Assembly (NCBI RefSeq): GCF_045689235.1
Contig: NZ_CP136864.1
Location: forward strand, 310,001-374,000
DNA length: 64,000 nucleotides
Reading direction: 5' to 3'
DNA from: Congregibacter variabilis
Lineage (GTDB): Bacteria; Pseudomonadota; Gammaproteobacteria; Pseudomonadales; Halieaceae
Below, one piece after another: positions 17,414 to 26,328 of the stretch (positions within the stretch are counted from its first letter, which is position 1; the number at the start of each line of letters is the position of its first letter). The translations under genes and the position numbers were made by a program. The notes beneath the pieces were generated by a model. The model was not told where the DNA came from, ran no database searches, and saw nothing but the letters and a program-made list of their open reading frames with translations.

Positions 17414-17441
17414 TATGCAACATTTTGCATACAGTTTGCAT
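17414..17441. promoter_or_regulatory. inverted-repeat operator between the nitronate monooxygenase and padR genes
   Basis: TATGCAA (17414-17420) and TTGCATA (17425-17431) form an 18-base inverted repeat with a four-base centre. A third half-site, TTTGCAT, follows at 17435-17441. The position in a divergent 140-base gap and the symmetry fit autoregulation by the PadR protein; binding is inferred. Confidence 0.6.
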
Positions 17442-17484
17442 TCGGTGCACAATCGCACTGTTACCCTGAATCTTAGGAATACGC

Positions 17485-18072
17485 ATGGCTCTGCGCTACG
17501 CGATCATGACGGCACTTATTGAAGACGAGCTATCGGGCTACGACCTGGCCGGTTCCTTTGATAAATCCCTGGGATTTTTCTGGCACGCATCCCATCAGCA
17601 GATTTATCGCGAGTTGGGTAAGCTCAGTGAGTTGGCCTGGGTGACCCGTCGCACGGAGAGCCAGAAAGGGCGCCCTGATCGGATTCTCTATGCCCTGACG
17701 GATTCGGGTCGAGAGGCGCTGGACGAGTGGGTTCTGACGAAGGACAGAATGCGTCTGCAGGAAACAAAAGACGAGCTCTACATCAAGCTCTACAACCTGT
17801 CTGAGTCAAATATTGAATACTTACAGACTCGGTTCTTGGAGCGCCGCGAGGCAATGATGAAGCGTTTATATCTCTATGAGCGGATTCGCCGACGACATTA
17901 CGCCGATCCAAAGACACTTCCTTTGCGTCGCAAGGGTGTCTACCTCGCCTTGCTGGGTGGCATCAGCGGCGGCAAACAGTACCTCGCCTGGTGTGATGAT
18001 GCACTGTCGCTCCTCTCCAGCGCGACGGAAGGCGAGAACACCGCTTCGCCAGCAAAGTCGGATACGGCATAA
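17485..18072 (+). CDS. PadR-family transcriptional regulator
   Basis: A 195-residue DNA-binding protein. Residues 1-80 are the PadR winged helix (LRYAIMTALIEDELSGYDLAGSFDKS, then QIYRELGKLSELAWV and GRPDRILYALTDSGREAL). Residues about 95-180 are the C-terminal helical dimerisation region of the Vir/PadR type. PadR proteins usually repress a neighbouring gene and respond to small aromatic or fatty ligands. It is divergent from the nitronate monooxygenase and shares the inverted repeat at 17414. The effector cannot be told. Confidence 0.92.
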   Translation: MALRYAIMTALIEDELSGYDLAGSFDKSLGFFWHASHQQIYRELGKLSELAWVTRRTESQKGRPDRILYALTDSGREALDEWVLTKDRMRLQETKDELYIKLYNLSESNIEYLQTRFLERREAMMKRLYLYERIRRRHYADPKTLPLRRKGVYLALLGGISGGKQYLAWCDDALSLLSSATEGENTASPAKSDTA

Positions 18073-18118
18073 TGCGGTCTTGGTCTCCTTTGGAGACTCG
18101 TTCCAGACAGAGCCGGAC

Positions 18119-19792
18119 ATGTATTACCAGTATTTCGGTTTAAGCGAAGCTCCATTTTCTATCGCGGTTAACCCGCGTTATCTGTACATGAGCCCTAGGC
18201 ATCGTGATGCACTGGCACATCTGCTCTACGGTGTGGGATCGGGCGGTGGATTTATACTGCTCACCGGGGAGGTAGGTACCGGTAAAACGACGATCAATCG
18301 TTGTTTGATCGAGCAATTACCGGAGAACGCGGACATCGCTATTGTGTTGAATCCGGCGCTGGATTCCCGCGATATGCTGGCGACCGTCTGCGAAGAGCTG
18401 CATATAACCTTTACCGAGGCTCGTCCGGGCTTGAAAGAGCTTACCGACAGCCTCCACCGCTTTTTGCTGAAAAATCACGCTAAGGGCCGAAAGACCGTGC
18501 TGATGATCGATGAAGCTCAGCATCTGAGCTTTGACGTTCTGGAGCAGATCCGTCTCTTAACTAATCTTGAGACTAGTGATGAGAAGCTTCTGCACATCAT
18601 ATTGATTGGTCAGCCGGAGCTTGCGGTCAAGCTGGCACGCCCGGAACTACGGCAACTTAATCAACGTATTACCGCGCGATTTGACCTCCAGCCACTGACC
18701 CTGGCAGAGACGTCGGCCTATATTCGTCACCGCTTACATGTGGGCGGAATGCCGGCGGGACGCGAGCTTTTCTCTTCTGGGCTGGTGCGAGCGATACACC
18801 GCGAGAGCCGTGGTATCCCCCGGCTGATCAACCTCTTGTGTGATCGTATGCTCTTGGGTGCCTATGGTCGCGATAGCGATCAATTGGACCGCGGTCTTTT
18901 GAAGCAGGCCGTCAAAGAGGTATTGGGCGGCGACGATAGCCTGCGGCCATCCCAAAGCGCCTTACTGCGCCCCATGGTCATCGTCGGCGTGCTACTGCTG
19001 CTCGGGGCAGTCGCGGTCTGGGTAGCTGTAAGCCCTACCTCATCGCCCCCACGGCTGGCGTCGACGAACGCGCTGGCGACCGGCGAATTGCGCCCTCAGG
19101 CACCCTCGGCCCAAGAGAGCCAAGGAGGCCCATCTTCATCAGCATCTGAGGCTACCGAGGAGCTGAAATGGCGCCTAAGTCCCAAGGAAGGCGCTTTGCG
19201 CCTGGGAATGCTCTACGGTGCACAGCAGTCCATGCCCGACAATCCCTGTGCCGCAGTCTTAAGCCTTGATCTACGCTGCGAGCAACGCCAGCTGCAAAGC
19301 TGGAATCAGCTTGTCAACGAAGGCAGGCCCGCACTGCTCGGTCTTGTTGATGAGCGCCGCTTTGAAGGGCGAGCTCTACTGCTGGCCATTGAAGAGGAGA
19401 CCGCGGTGCTGGACACGCAAGCTGGGGTTCAACGTGTCGACTTGCAAACCTTAGCTGCCCAGTGGACTGGCACAGTCTGGCAGCTGTGGCGTCCATCACC
19501 GGGAGTTGCACGCACGCTTGAGCTGGGGGATAGCGGAGAGGATGTCGCTCGGATTGCAGCGCTGTTTGCCCGGCTTGATGGGCAACAACAAGCATTGACC
19601 GAGTCGCTGTTCGATGCGCGCCTGGAGCAGCGCGTGAAGTTGTTTCAGCAGCAGCATAGCTTACGTGCCGATGGCGTGTTGGGTGAGAACACGCTCCGCG
19701 CATTGTCTTTAGCTGTGGGTGACGATCTGGGTTTTTCCGACGCACTAAGCTGGGCCTCCGCTAACGCAGCGCGGGTTCCGGTCACACCATGA
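18119..19792 (+). CDS. gspA: GspA/ExeA-type ATPase with peptidoglycan-binding domain
   Basis: A 557-residue inner-membrane protein that, with GspB, helps insert the type II secretin through the peptidoglycan. Residues 1-270 are the cytoplasmic AAA+ ATPase with Walker A GEVGTGKT (50-57) and Walker B VLMIDEAQ. A transmembrane helix lies at about 285-305. The periplasmic part has a C39-peptidase-like region and, at the end, a PG_binding_1 repeat (ELGDSGEDVARIAALFARL, then FQQQHSLRADGVLGENTLRAL). The frame is open for 81 codons upstream, overlapping padR, but the canonical start MYYQYFGL at 18119 is clear. gspB follows by 43 bases. No other type II secretion genes are nearby. Confidence 0.93.
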   Translation: MYYQYFGLSEAPFSIAVNPRYLYMSPRHRDALAHLLYGVGSGGGFILLTGEVGTGKTTINRCLIEQLPENADIAIVLNPALDSRDMLATVCEELHITFTEARPGLKELTDSLHRFLLKNHAKGRKTVLMIDEAQHLSFDVLEQIRLLTNLETSDEKLLHIILIGQPELAVKLARPELRQLNQRITARFDLQPLTLAETSAYIRHRLHVGGMPAGRELFSSGLVRAIHRESRGIPRLINLLCDRMLLGAYGRDSDQLDRGLLKQAVKEVLGGDDSLRPSQSALLRPMVIVGVLLLLGAVAVWVAVSPTSSPPRLASTNALATGELRPQAPSAQESQGGPSSSASEATEELKWRLSPKEGALRLGMLYGAQQSMPDNPCAAVLSLDLRCEQRQLQSWNQLVNEGRPALLGLVDERRFEGRALLLAIEEETAVLDTQAGVQRVDLQTLAAQWTGTVWQLWRPSPGVARTLELGDSGEDVARIAALFARLDGQQQALTESLFDARLEQRVKLFQQQHSLRADGVLGENTLRALSLAVGDDLGFSDALSWASANAARVPVTP

Positions 19793-19835
19793 GTCAGTCG
19801 ATCCCTATGAACCTTCCCTGTGCCTGGATCTTCGT

Positions 19836-20642
19836 ATGTCATTGATACTGGACGCACTGAGCCGTGCAGAGCGCGAAAAACGCGAGCAAGCGAATCCTGC
19901 GCCCAGTATTCTCTCTCAGGAACTTGCACCATCCGGGCCCGAAAAGAGCGGGCGCGGGACTGCCCTTTCTGTGGCCGCCGCGCTAAGTATTCTGCTTTTG
20001 ATAGCCGCTTCCTTGATCTATTTTATGCGCGACAAAACACCACAGCCGTTAGCAATTCGCAATGTTGAGTCTTCGCCAGAGCAGCGCAGCGAGCAGGCGC
20101 AGAGGCAAGTCAATGTCCGCGCGGCTCCACAGACGAGTGCAGCGCCGGCGAGCGAATTAGCTCCAGCGTCAGACATCGACCAGGTGCAGCGCGTTGATGC
20201 CGTGGCAGCGCTGTACGCAATGTCTGCAAAAGAGGTGGCGGAGTCTGCGCCACAAGCCACTGAGTCGGCCGCAAAAAAAGACGAGTCCATAGCTGACAGA
20301 ACTTCTGCAGAGCAGTCGGTAGCCGAAGAACTTATCGATATCGAGCAGGTGCTTCGGCAAATGCGCGCCAAGGCGGATCCCGGGACTCTGGTGCCGCATC
20401 CAGCGCCGCTTTTGGAAGATTTGACCAAGCAGTTTCGAGATCGGGTTCCTACGCTTATGTACTCCGCGCACGACTTTAATTCGGCGGGGCGCTCAAGCGT
20501 AGTGATCAATGGTGAGACGCTGACGCTACGGCAGCGCAGTCGAGGCGTGGAAGTGCGCGAGATACTTGCTGACTCGGTGATATTACGTTTTGAGGATACG
20601 GACTTTCGATTAAAATCGTTAAACAGTTGGGTCAATCTTTAA
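19836..20642 (+). CDS. gspB: GspB/ExeB-type secretin assembly partner
   Basis: A 268-residue bitopic inner-membrane protein that partners GspA. It begins with the family signature MSLILDALSRAEREKRE, has a transmembrane helix at about 44-64 and a low-complexity Ala/Glu/Ser periplasmic linker (70-175). It ends in the conserved GspB domain (LTKQFRDRVPTLMYSAHDFN, then SSVVINGETL). It is in an operon with gspA. The ATG at 19836 is fixed by the signature. Confidence 0.93.
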   Translation: MSLILDALSRAEREKREQANPAPSILSQELAPSGPEKSGRGTALSVAAALSILLLIAASLIYFMRDKTPQPLAIRNVESSPEQRSEQAQRQVNVRAAPQTSAAPASELAPASDIDQVQRVDAVAALYAMSAKEVAESAPQATESAAKKDESIADRTSAEQSVAEELIDIEQVLRQMRAKADPGTLVPHPAPLLEDLTKQFRDRVPTLMYSAHDFNSAGRSSVVINGETLTLRQRSRGVEVREILADSVILRFEDTDFRLKSLNSWVNL

Positions 20643-20677
20643 AGCTAAATTGCGCCCGGGGTGGAAGCCTTAAAGTT

Positions 20678-22222
20678 CTAGTTGACCTCAAGCCGCAAAT
20701 CCATGCGTTTGAAAGCCTCCTGTTGCTGAGCTAATTCCTGAGCAGTAAGAGGGTGTTGCTCTAACCAGTCACTGGGGAAATCCAGTCGCAAGCTCTTTGG
20801 GGACGCCTTGATTGTAAAGTCCGGCAGTTTTTCCAGCGGCTCTACGTACTTAAATAACGTTGCCAGACGCAATAGCGCCACCAGGCGTTGGAGTCGCAGC
20901 AACGCAAGGTCGTCGCTATCACCAAAAAGGCCCTGGCGTATCTTGCCGTGCTGACCTTCTACGAGTATCGCCATGTCTTCCTGTTCGTGCTGCGGGAAGC
21001 CCGGGAGATCTGAATTGCGCAGTAGATAAGCGCCGTGGCGGTGATAGTGCTTATGTGCGATGGCCTTGCCTATCTCCTGGGAAAGCGCAGCCCAGACAAG
21101 TAGCTCGCGATCGCTGGCTTGCAAGTCCCAGGGTTTGTAGGTGGCGTCGAACAACATGCGAGCCCGCTGTGCCACCAGCTGGGACGCCTCCTCGTCTACG
21201 TGATAGCGCTGCATCAACGCCATGATACTGCGCTCACGCACATCTTCATGGCTCAGTCTTCCCACCAGATCATAAACCACGCCCTCGCGAAGGGCGCCTC
21301 GAGAGCTGCGCATCTCGTCTATTTCCAGAACATCGAAGATAGCTTCGGTAATGGCTACACCGGCAGCGATCACCGATCGCCGGACCTCACTCAGTCCCTC
21401 AAGAGCGATATCGTCAAAATGCTTGAAATCAAGGAGCGTCTTGCGCATGCGCTGGATTCCCTTGCGGGTGATCACGCCATCGGCCCATTGCTGGGCCGTG
21501 AGAATACCCTCGATCGCCTGTAGGGTTCCCGATGAGCCTACGGCTTCTACCCAATGCTTACTGCGAAACTGCTTTCGGATGTGAGACACCTCGACACAGG
21601 CGCGGTCATAAGCTGATTTGTAATTTGATTTGCTCAGCAGTCCGTCTTTGAAGCAATCCCGACTATAGGTAACACAACCCAACTGCAGGCTCTCCAGTCG
21701 GCGGGGCTCGAATCGCTCACCGATGGCAAACTCCGTACTGCCGCCACCAATATCAACCACCAATCGCGACTGTGTGTCATCCGCAAGAGTGTGCGCGACC
21801 CCAAGATAAACCAGTCGGGCTTCTTCGCGGCCATAGATGACGTCGATAGGTGCGCCCAGAATGCGTCGGGCCGGCTCCGTAAAAGAGCGTCGATTACTTG
21901 CCCGGCGTAGAGCACTTGTACCCACAACGCGGATACGCTGAGGTTCTACGCTCTGGAGTAGCTGTGCAAATCGACTGAGACATTCCAGACCGCGATCGAT
22001 GGCTTCCTGTGAGAGCAGATCTCCCTCGAGGCCGGCTGCGAGCTGCACCTTCTCTGACAGTGCCTGTGCCGGACGAATCTCTCCTTGTTCAATGCGGGCG
22101 ATTAGCAGATGGAAGGAGTTGCTGCCCAAATCTACGGCGGCTAACAAGCTCCCGTCGCGGAGGGCCTCAGGGTTCTCTTGCTGGTCCACACGTTCTTCTG
22201 GCTTTGACTGGGATTCTTCCAA
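20678..22222 (-). CDS. ppx: exopolyphosphatase / pppGpp phosphohydrolase
   Basis: A 514-residue Ppx/GppA-family enzyme that removes terminal phosphates from polyphosphate or converts pppGpp to ppGpp. It has the ASKHA-fold phosphate loops AAVDLGSNSFHLLIA (about residue 28) and LVVDIGGGSTEFAIG, the GTSALRRASN segment, and a C-terminal HD-like helical region as in E. coli Ppx. The length agrees with Ppx. GppA has a closely similar architecture, so the symbol is the more likely of two. There is no adjacent polyphosphate kinase. Confidence 0.88.
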   Translation of the reverse strand: MEESQSKPEERVDQQENPEALRDGSLLAAVDLGSNSFHLLIARIEQGEIRPAQALSEKVQLAAGLEGDLLSQEAIDRGLECLSRFAQLLQSVEPQRIRVVGTSALRRASNRRSFTEPARRILGAPIDVIYGREEARLVYLGVAHTLADDTQSRLVVDIGGGSTEFAIGERFEPRRLESLQLGCVTYSRDCFKDGLLSKSNYKSAYDRACVEVSHIRKQFRSKHWVEAVGSSGTLQAIEGILTAQQWADGVITRKGIQRMRKTLLDFKHFDDIALEGLSEVRRSVIAAGVAITEAIFDVLEIDEMRSSRGALREGVVYDLVGRLSHEDVRERSIMALMQRYHVDEEASQLVAQRARMLFDATYKPWDLQASDRELLVWAALSQEIGKAIAHKHYHRHGAYLLRNSDLPGFPQHEQEDMAILVEGQHGKIRQGLFGDSDDLALLRLQRLVALLRLATLFKYVEPLEKLPDFTIKASPKSLRLDFPSDWLEQHPLTAQELAQQQEAFKRMDLRLEVN

Positions 22223-22312
22223 GAGCTGTTTTCACTGCACTGAATTCGCAAATGGCAGTTTATCCAAGAGCGTCTCCAGCCGCACTGAAAATATGTCTTT
22301 CGGCGGTGTTAT

Positions 22313-22492
22313 TTAGCCGACAGATTCTGCTTTCAGGGCTTCTATCTGCTCGCGAATCGCCTCGGCTTCGGCTGTGAGTGTGGAATACAGGCGGATATTA
22401 CCGTTGCGCTGGGCCTGAAAGGCCTCGCTGAGCAACGCTTCATGCTGTGTTTGTAGTTTTTTTAGCGGATTTGACTTGAATAAACCGAACAC
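22313..22492 (-). CDS. DUF6435 / Lacal_2735-type small protein
   Basis: A 59-residue protein starting at GTG (VFGLFKSNPLKKLQTQHEA), with AGGAAG about ten bases upstream. It has the family's FxxDP/NPxKKL opening and a helical, acidic remainder (AQRNGNIRLYSTLTAEAEAI). Members are tiny cytoplasmic helical proteins of unknown function found across marine bacteria. It is placed between ppx and alr on the same strand; its own 99-base upstream gap may hold a promoter. Confidence 0.72.
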   Translation of the reverse strand: MFGLFKSNPLKKLQTQHEALLSEAFQAQRNGNIRLYSTLTAEAEAIREQIEALKAESVG

Positions 22493-22591
22493 GATTAGAG
22501 TGCTTCCTGGGAAAACGTTACAGAGATTTACGTAGGAAACGGGGTAAAGGATTCACGGGCCTGTGCCAAAGGACTCATGCGGCGTTTGAAT

Positions 22592-23674
22592 TTACCGCTT
22601 TTCTACAACACGCGGTACGCGCTTGGGCATTCCCGCAAGCAGCTCATAACCAATGGTGTCGCTGTGCCTTGCGACCTCGTCAACGCCCGGCTGGAATCCC
22701 CAAAGGACAGCGCGGGAGCCGATCTGAACCGCTGTATGGTCCGTTACATCTACAGTAATCATATCCATAGACACCCGGCCCGCGAGCGGTAGACGCTGGC
22801 CATCGATAAATACGGGGGTTCCGTCCGGGGCATGACGTGGGTAGCCGTCGCCGTAGCCTGCGGCGATGGTGGCAATTCTGGAAGGGCGCCGCGCCTCCCA
22901 GCGACCGCTATAACCTACGCGCTCGCCCTGGGGCACATCTCTTACACTGATGACTTGAGCGCTAAACTCCATCGCCGGCTTGAGGTTTAGATCACCGGGC
23001 GGGGTGTCTGCCAGCGGGGAGCCCCCATAGAGCATGTAACCCGGACGGACCCAATCACGGTGGCTCAAGGGCGCGCGAATGATTGCGGCCGAATTAGCAG
23101 TGCTTTGGAAGAACCCCGTATGAGAGACCGAGTCATCAAAACACTTTAGTTGTTCACTGACGCCGTTAGCGCCCGGAAGATCAGCGCTGGAAAAATGAGT
23201 GCACAGCACGAGCTCCGAGACTTTGATGTGCGGCGCAAGTCGCTTGAGCGCTTCTGGGATCGACTGCGGTTGGAAACCCAGGCGATGCATTCCTGTGTCA
23301 ATCTTGAGCCAGCAGGGGAGGGCATCGTTCACGCCGGCTTCTTCGAGCCATTCCAGCTGATGCCAGTCGTTAATGCACAGCGTCAGGTTTTTATTCAAAG
23401 CCTCAGCAATCTCATCGGCGCTTTGCGGTCCCTCGAGCATTAAGATGGGCTTATCGATGTGCTGGCTGCGCAGAGTGAGTGCTTCTTCGATGCATGCCAC
23501 GGCAAAGCCGTCCACGTAATTAGCGAGTGCGTCACTGCTTGCGCCAATATCATGACCATAGGCATCTGCCTTAACGCAGGCCATGATGCGAGAGTTGGGT
23601 GCCAGCTCGCGAACGCGCCGGGCGTTATGCGCGATATTTTCAGGAAAAATTTGGGCGTGTGTCGGCCGGGTCAC
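22592..23674 (-). CDS. alr: alanine racemase
   Basis: PLP-dependent interconversion of L- and D-alanine. The 360 residues fit the family. The PLP lysine is Lys35 in MACVKADAYGHD, and the second catalytic tyrosine lies in RVGYSGRW. GDGYPR and the substrate-side MDMITVDVTD are conserved. It is the last gene of a seven-gene leftward operon, one base after the D-amino-acid aminotransferase stop. In many gammaproteobacteria the biosynthetic alr follows the replicative helicase gene; the setting here suggests a catabolic or D-amino-acid interconversion role like that of DadX. Confidence 0.95.
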   Translation of the reverse strand: MTRPTHAQIFPENIAHNARRVRELAPNSRIMACVKADAYGHDIGASSDALANYVDGFAVACIEEALTLRSQHIDKPILMLEGPQSADEIAEALNKNLTLCINDWHQLEWLEEAGVNDALPCWLKIDTGMHRLGFQPQSIPEALKRLAPHIKVSELVLCTHFSSADLPGANGVSEQLKCFDDSVSHTGFFQSTANSAAIIRAPLSHRDWVRPGYMLYGGSPLADTPPGDLNLKPAMEFSAQVISVRDVPQGERVGYSGRWEARRPSRIATIAAGYGDGYPRHAPDGTPVFIDGQRLPLAGRVSMDMITVDVTDHTAVQIGSRAVLWGFQPGVDEVARHSDTIGYELLAGMPKRVPRVVEKR

Positions 23675-23675
23675 C

Positions 23676-24533
23676 TTAGTACTCGTAACGGTGCTGGCTG
23701 AATAGAGTCTCTGCTTCGAGCCACACGTCGCCGACTTCTCCGGTGCCCACCGGGCAGCCTTCGATAGAGACGACCGGGGCTACTTCCTTGCTGGAACTGG
23801 TGAGCCACACTTCATCGGCATCGAAGACCTCCTGGCGGTGGATTACGCGCTCTTCAACGCTGCGCGCAGAGTGCTTCTTGAGCATGTCCAAAAGCATCAG
23901 TCGGGTGATGCCCGGAAGTTTTTGATGGTCAAGCAGAGGCGTCGCGATGACTCCGTCCTTGACGATGAAAACGTTGCAGGCAGCAGCTTCCGTGAGTTCG
24001 TCGTTGGCGTTAAACAGAATTGTCTCGTGATGGCCTCGGGAGTGACCGTGCTGATAGTGCATAACGTTGCCTAGCAGCGACGTAGATTTGATGTTGCATC
24101 GCTGCCAGCGTAAATCCCGGGTTGCCGACACTTCGTAGCGTGTGGCAGTAGCTTTATCGGCTTTAGGCGGCGGCGGAATCTCAAAGGCAAAAGCAAAACG
24201 CGTTGCCTCAATGCCCACGGGCATCGCGTGATTGCGTTTGCTGTCTGCCCCGCGACTAACCTGAATATAGATACCCAGGTTATCGCCATCATTGGACCGG
24301 GCTAACTTTTCACAAATGTCTCGCCACTCGGCGTGATCGACGGTCATCGATAACTCAATAGCATTCAGTCCCTCTTGCATCCGCGAAAGATGTGGGCCAA
24401 GGCCGACGCTTTTACCACTGTAGGATGGGATGACTTCATAGATGCCGTCACCAAAAAGAAACCCCCGGTCCATGGGCGATATTTTGGCCTCACTCATGGG
24501 CATGAATTCGCCATTCAAATAAACCTGGTTCAT
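23676..24533 (-). CDS. dat: D-amino-acid (D-alanine) aminotransferase
   Basis: A 285-residue class IV (fold type IV) PLP aminotransferase that exchanges D-alanine and 2-oxoglutarate with D-glutamate and pyruvate. It has the signatures MDRGFLFGDGIYEVIP, the PLP lysine Lys149 in RCNIKSTSLLGNVM, and ADEVWLTSSSKEVAPV. The RGxxxxDG(I/V)YEV form and the length fit D-AAT better than branched-chain or aminodeoxychorismate enzymes. Its start overlaps the stop of the DUF4392 gene by four bases, so it is translationally coupled within the D-glutamate operon. Amino donor preference is inferred. Confidence 0.88.
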   Translation of the reverse strand: MNQVYLNGEFMPMSEAKISPMDRGFLFGDGIYEVIPSYSGKSVGLGPHLSRMQEGLNAIELSMTVDHAEWRDICEKLARSNDGDNLGIYIQVSRGADSKRNHAMPVGIEATRFAFAFEIPPPPKADKATATRYEVSATRDLRWQRCNIKSTSLLGNVMHYQHGHSRGHHETILFNANDELTEAAACNVFIVKDGVIATPLLDHQKLPGITRLMLLDMLKKHSARSVEERVIHRQEVFDADEVWLTSSSKEVAPVVSIEGCPVGTGEVGDVWLEAETLFSQHRYEY

Positions 24534-25390
24534 GGTGCTGGGTACTCCTTCTGAGGATCCAGCTGCGCCACCAAGTGGCTGAGCTGATCCAATAAATCTG
24601 CGCCCGCCGCTGCAGGCAAGCCATCTTCTGTCATGGTGTTTTCTCGCGTTACACCGTCAACGCTACCGAGTTGGGAAAGGTAGCCAAGCGTTTCATGATG
24701 AGTAACATGCGGCAGCAATGGTGTTTCGGTAATTGCTTCCAGTACTGCAATCAATGCATAGCCGCCCCAATTTGAGACATCAGCAACCAGTAATTCGTCG
24801 CAGCTCGTTGCTGCAGCATGTATATCCAATGCACTGACTTCTGCGCTGAGTTTCCCCATACCTATCTCATTCCCACCGTCCCCAATGGCAATGCTGGGGC
24901 AGGAAGCCAGGGTCAGATAGTAATCAAATACGGCACAGCGTGGCGAGATGTCCTCCCCACGCATATTGTAGTAGCGGTTGTCCTCGGCCAGCCCAGGTCT
25001 CTCTATGGAGAGGACAACATCCGGTTTGAGTAAATCGAGGTTGGTCTGCGCTTCGGCGCGTCCTTGTGCAACATTGAACGCCTGAAGTTTAAGCACGCGA
25101 AAATCTTTTGATAAGGCGCTGGCCAGGGGGTCTGCGCAGGCAAGATGGCAGGTCTTTCCGAGGAGTTCCAACGCCTGATAAAGCGCGATGGCACCCAGGG
25201 GACCATCGGTCTCGAAGGTTTCGTCTACCGGAAAGCCGGTTCCAATGAGCACGGTTTGAGCGCTATCGAGCATTCTTGCCGCCCGCAGCGCGTAACCAGG
25301 ATTGAGAGCCGGTCGCAGCTCTGCCATGCGCCTGAGGTTTCTCGCTACCAACAGGTGCTCAACGGCTTCAGTCAGATCAGACAGGGTCAT
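24530..25390 (-). CDS. DUF4392 protein, D-glutamate cyclase C-terminal-type
   Basis: A 286-residue soluble protein of the DUF4392 family, the family that forms the C-terminal half of vertebrate D-glutamate cyclase (DGLUCY), which turns D-glutamate into 5-oxo-D-proline. Visible features are an N-terminal nucleotide-binding-like stretch (AQTVLIGTGFPVDETFETDGPLGA), PDVVLSIERPG and the strongly conserved SIAIGDGGNEIGMGK. It overlaps both neighbours by four bases, lying between the aminotransferase that can make D-glutamate and the 5-oxoprolinase subunits. Function by homology and context; no bacterial DUF4392 activity is assumed proven. Confidence 0.85.
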   Translation of the reverse strand: MTLSDLTEAVEHLLVARNLRRMAELRPALNPGYALRAARMLDSAQTVLIGTGFPVDETFETDGPLGAIALYQALELLGKTCHLACADPLASALSKDFRVLKLQAFNVAQGRAEAQTNLDLLKPDVVLSIERPGLAEDNRYYNMRGEDISPRCAVFDYYLTLASCPSIAIGDGGNEIGMGKLSAEVSALDIHAAATSCDELLVADVSNWGGYALIAVLEAITETPLLPHVTHHETLGYLSQLGSVDGVTRENTMTEDGLPAAAGADLLDQLSHLVAQLDPQKEYPAP

Positions 25391-26328
25391 CTGGGTGTAG
25401 GCTCCAGATGTCTGGAGCGCTCAAAAGCGTCGGCTAAATGCAGGGCATTGTGCGCGTAGTGTTCTGATATGGGTGTAAATATCACGGTATCCCCAGGACG
25501 TAATTGTCCTAAAGCGGCACAATCCAGAGACAGAGCGCAGCCGATTTTTGGGTAGCCACCGATGGTCTGCCGGTCATTGAGCAGCGCTATAGGTTGGCCG
25601 TCTGCAGGAATTTGTATGGCCCCCGGTGCGATTCCTTCGGAAAGAATCCCCTGAATGTCGCAGGCGATGGCGGGACCTTCCAATCGGTAACCCATGCGAT
25701 CACAGCGGTCCGTTACGGTGTATTCGCTGCCGAAGAATCGTCGCTGTTCCAGGCGCGGAAAATGCGCGTACTGGTAACCCGGTATCACGCGCACGGTTGC
25801 GCGATGATGATACCGGGGCCGCATCCTCGGTGGCAGCCATAGTTCTTGTGCAGCATCCACGGCATGAATAGGCAGCTCATCGCCGACAGTCAGCCGTTGT
25901 CCATTGAGTCCGCCAATACCTTCACGTACCACCGTCGAGCTACTGCCGAAGCTGTCGGGAATATCAAAGCCACCGCGCACCGCCAGGTAACTGCGGCAGC
26001 CGGTCTCGCTAAAACCCAGGTTAATTTCTTCTCCCTCGGCGACCTCGATCACAGACCACATTGCCTGTTCTTTGCCATCAATACCCAGTGGCAAGGTCGC
26101 TCCGGTGACGGCGATCTGCGTTTTAGTCCTCGCTCGAAGTACAAGTCCGCCAAAACTTACTTCGATCAGGGTGGCATTGGCAGAGTTCTGCAGCAGCCTG
26201 TTGGCAAGAGAAGCAGCAAGGGGATCCATGGGGCCGCCGGTGGTCAGGCCAATGGCCGCCTGCGCAAAGCGCCCACGATCCTGAAGCAGACTAAGAAGTC
26301 CTGGTTGAATGACTTCCAGAGCGGTCAT
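25387..26328 (-). CDS. pxpC: 5-oxoprolinase subunit C (biotin-dependent carboxyltransferase-like)
   Basis: One of three subunits of the ATP-dependent bacterial 5-oxoprolinase, which opens 5-oxoproline to glutamate. The 313 residues match the AHS2/KipA family: MTALEVIQPGLLSLLQDRGR, GLTTGGPMDPLAASLANRLL, SEGIAPGAIQIPADGQPIALLNDRQTIGGYPKIG. Stop and start overlap with the DUF4392 and pxpB genes by four bases each. In some bacteria KipI/KipA homologues have a different role (sporulation kinase control), but the full pxpABC set here argues for 5-oxoprolinase. Confidence 0.93.
   Translation of the reverse strand: MTALEVIQPGLLSLLQDRGRFAQAAIGLTTGGPMDPLAASLANRLLQNSANATLIEVSFGGLVLRARTKTQIAVTGATLPLGIDGKEQAMWSVIEVAEGEEINLGFSETGCRSYLAVRGGFDIPDSFGSSSTVVREGIGGLNGQRLTVGDELPIHAVDAAQELWLPPRMRPRYHHRATVRVIPGYQYAHFPRLEQRRFFGSEYTVTDRCDRMGYRLEGPAIACDIQGILSEGIAPGAIQIPADGQPIALLNDRQTIGGYPKIGCALSLDCAALGQLRPGDTVIFTPISEHYAHNALHLADAFERSRHLEPTPR

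Noticed and set aside
17876..18118. 81-codon in-frame extension upstream of gspA
   Set aside because: It overlaps padR and the conserved GspA N-terminus MYYQYFGL begins at 18119.
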